Shown here: piece after piece, positions 61,669-64,000 of the stretch
Numbering within the stretch: the stretch's first letter is position 1
Layout: every line of letters starts with the position of its first letter
NCBI RefSeq assembly: GCF_905475395.1
Contig: NC_058337.1
Coordinates: 86,794,368-86,858,367 of the forward strand
DNA length: 64,000 bases
Direction of reading: 5' to 3'
Source: Chrysoperla carnea
Taxonomy: Eukaryota > Arthropoda > Insecta > Neuroptera > Chrysopidae
Notes under the pieces: generated by a model
What the model saw: the letters and a program-made list of their open reading frames with translations, nothing else
Told to the model about the DNA's origin: nothing
Databases searched by the model: none
Translations under genes and position numbers: made by a program

Positions 61669-61875
61669 CAGACGAATGTTTTTTACGAATTGATGGATCA
61701 TGTTGAAACATTCTTTCATGTAAAAAAATATAGACAAAAAAAATTGTCGAAAAATTCTAAATTTCTTTATCACCACGCTTTAATTCATCTTGTTATGAAG
61801 TCACGATTAATATTGCATAGATTAAATAAAAAGCACTACCAGCACATACAGTTAGGAGCCATTCTAATTTATTAA
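61669..61875 (+). other. In-frame open extension after the large ORF's TAG
   Basis: The frame of the 1442-codon ORF stays open for 68 more codons after TAG (QTNVFYELMDHVETFF, later HHALIHLVMKSRLILHRLN) before TAA at 61873-61875. It could be 3' UTR, a decayed C-terminus, or a readthrough extension; the stop is followed by CAG. An AATAAA at 61825-61830 inside it favours 3' UTR. Confidence 0.35.
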
Positions 61876-61939
61876 TTTAATTTAATTTTTAAATATCTCT
61901 TTATAAATTATAGCTCATATGTTATTCTGATGTATGAGC

Positions 61940-62045
61940 TAGATTATTGTAAAATTTCATTAAAATCCATTCAGTAGTTTTTTGTGAAAGCGTTACAAAT
62001 GAACAAGCCTTTCTTTCACATTTATAATATACAGTATGTCAACCA
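61940..62045 (+). repeat. Short dispersed-repeat tail
   Basis: AAATTTCATTAAAATCCATT, then CAGTAGTTTTTTGTGAAAGC and ACAAATGAACAAGCC, resembles the 3' segment of short elements widespread in insect genomes. Boundaries are unclear. Confidence 0.35.
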
Positions 62046-62049
62046 TATC

Positions 62050-64000
62050 GTTAGCCATTTAAAATATATGAAGTAAGAAGACTTTTTATGGACGTTCTTA
62101 TGTATAAAACAAAGAGGGAATGTACTGTGTGTGATGTGCGTTGTATGTGTGAATTTTGTACCATATTGTTTATACACTTGGCAAATACATTACTGAAAAC
62201 ACTTTCTCAACTTATACTTTAAAAAAATGTATAAATAGCACAGGCTTGTTGCAGGAATGTCCCAAAAATCGACGAAAATACTTTAATAGGTAGTTATAGA
62301 ATAAAGAATAAAAACAAAGAAATTTTGAAAAGATATTTTCTTCTGTTATTATAAAAAGTGGCATAAAAATCGGACAAATTTAAAATTTCATTTATCATGC
62401 TACGCATTGCCCGACGCTATCTATTTTTTAAGTTATGTTTCGAGTTTTTTTATTTTAAGATTCCTTGTAACCAAATTTTCAATATTGTGCCTCTGAAAAT
62501 CTACATGCTTTTCACCAACGTCTCCTGTTTTAAAAGCATCCAATAAGAAATATACTACAGCTATCCCATCATGAAATAATCGAGTGATGAAAGCTTCACA
62601 ATCCGAATCAGCTAGAACATGTTAGTATTTGATGGTTTCACAACAGTCACCATTCACTTATTGGAGAAACTTTAAACAAAAAATTTTGATTGGACTAAAG
62701 GTTTTTAAATTGCAAAACAAAAAAAATAATTTATACTAGTACATAAAATATATGATTTTTTATTAGTCATATGATCCTATTAATTTAATAAGAGAGTGTT
62801 TTACAATTGTACAAAACAAACTTGGAACTACAATAATAATAATAAAATAACATAATTTTTCACAATATTTTCCAGCTATTCTTCTAGTCACAGATGTTCT
62901 AACAACTTTGATAAAGCAAAACAAATTAATCCAAATTAACAAAACAAATACATTTCGATATTTTTCGATAAAATTATTTTTATTTATTTCGAACATTTGT
63001 GAAACACTCAAATGTATAGTTTTTTTTGTTGTTTTTTTTTTTGTGTTTTTGTTTTTTTTTTATGTTTTTTTTTTTTTTTTTTTTTTTAAATAATACATAC
63101 ATCTTAAAACACTCCGCATACATTCGTTTTTGTTTTAGCCAACTACATATTGCTAATTAAAAGAAAAAATACTGTATATTATAATTTCTTCTAGATGACC
63201 AATAATATTGTGATCAAATATATGTGGCCCTTTGTGATTGCACCGTCTCAATTTTTTTTTTAAATTTACATTCTCTCTCCCTTCGTTAAACAACATAATA
63301 TATTTTTAAGTATATTTTTTTAATATATATATATATTTTTCTTTTTTAATTATAATATTATTATTATTAACATTATATATATAATTATATATAGATTTAT
63401 TTATTTATATATATATATCTGTGTAAACAGTCTAAATTAGATCTATTACATTTATTTTCTTATTTTTTATATTCTTATGCTTTCCACAAATTATTAAAAT
63501 AAATCTAATTAATTTGTATCATAAAAGAACAATTTTGATTAATTAAATTTATTTTACACGATGGAATTATATAACATCACCATTTACATAATTATATAAT
63601 TATAGATAATAATAATATATCAGTTTATCAGATTTTTTTTTAATTATATAAGAACATTAAAGTTGTAAATACATTGTTAAAATAATCCATCTTAACCATC
63701 TGAATCGTTACCTTTATATTTAATAAAGTACTTATTGTACTGAACGTCCCATAACACACTCTACTTCAATCTCGCCATTACAAAAACGTTACCACAGCCA
63801 ACAGACTGTGGCATTATGAAACTACATACCTATGTTGTTTGTAGTTTTTTAATAATTTCGGGAATTTTTGTCAATCGTAAAATTGTACGAAAATTTAAAA
63901 TTGTAAAACAGTAAATGATTTTAAGTATTTTGAATTATCAATAGACTTTGGGCATGGGAATAAAACCTAAGAGACTAAATAATTGTGTCCTGTATGAGGT
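62050..64000. other. 3' flank, low-complexity AT-rich DNA
   Basis: No gene was found. The region holds a T-rich low-complexity tract (63017-63090) and TA-rich runs (63300-63420). The 61-82-codon frames here are low-complexity artefacts. Confidence 0.55.

Overview
This window is strongly AT-rich animal nuclear DNA and almost certainly comes from an insect. It has spliced genes with GT-AG introns, an RR-1 chitin-binding cuticle protein, an orthologue of the arthropod receptor bride of sevenless, a BESS-motif ORF, short TTAGG arrays, and many decayed transposable elements. The insect order cannot be fixed from the sequence alone.

Four gene regions stand out, all on the + strand. (1) About 7.1-22.1 kb holds an ADAM metalloprotease of the meltrin (ADAM12/19-like) type. 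The prodomain, active HExxHxxGxxHD protease, disintegrin, Cys-rich, EGF and transmembrane parts are readable over eleven exons. It has two alternative cytoplasmic tails: a short one reached by reading through exon 10, and a very long disordered one in a distant exon. The signal-peptide exon was not found. (2) 31.3-38.6 kb holds a complete five-exon bride-of-sevenless-like class C receptor of 921 aa with an unusually large, acidic first extracellular loop. (3) 46.4-48.3 kb holds a two-exon RR-1 cuticle protein of 129 aa with a good TATA box. (4) 57.3-61.7 kb holds one uninterrupted 1442-codon ORF. It encodes a helical, TPR-like protein whose C-terminal half contains a diverged internal duplication of about 350 residues. 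It is not a family I recognise and is the best candidate for something undescribed. A small BESS-motif ORF lies at 5.1-5.5 kb.

The rest is intron and intergenic DNA full of element debris. It includes RTE-like and jockey/R1-like LINE fragments, remnants of pogo/Tigger, hAT and IS630/Tc1-type transposases, and Helitron 3' ends. There are also TTAA-flanked and TA-flanked inverted-repeat elements, an initiator-tRNA-Met pseudogene, several tRNA-derived SINE heads, and a dispersed family present four times. A SINE and a LINE share the same 3' tail ending in TTAGG units, which suggests a SINE-LINE partnership. That LINE copy is nested in an older inverted-repeat element. The four genes do not form a functional cluster; they look like ordinary neighbours in a repeat-rich region.
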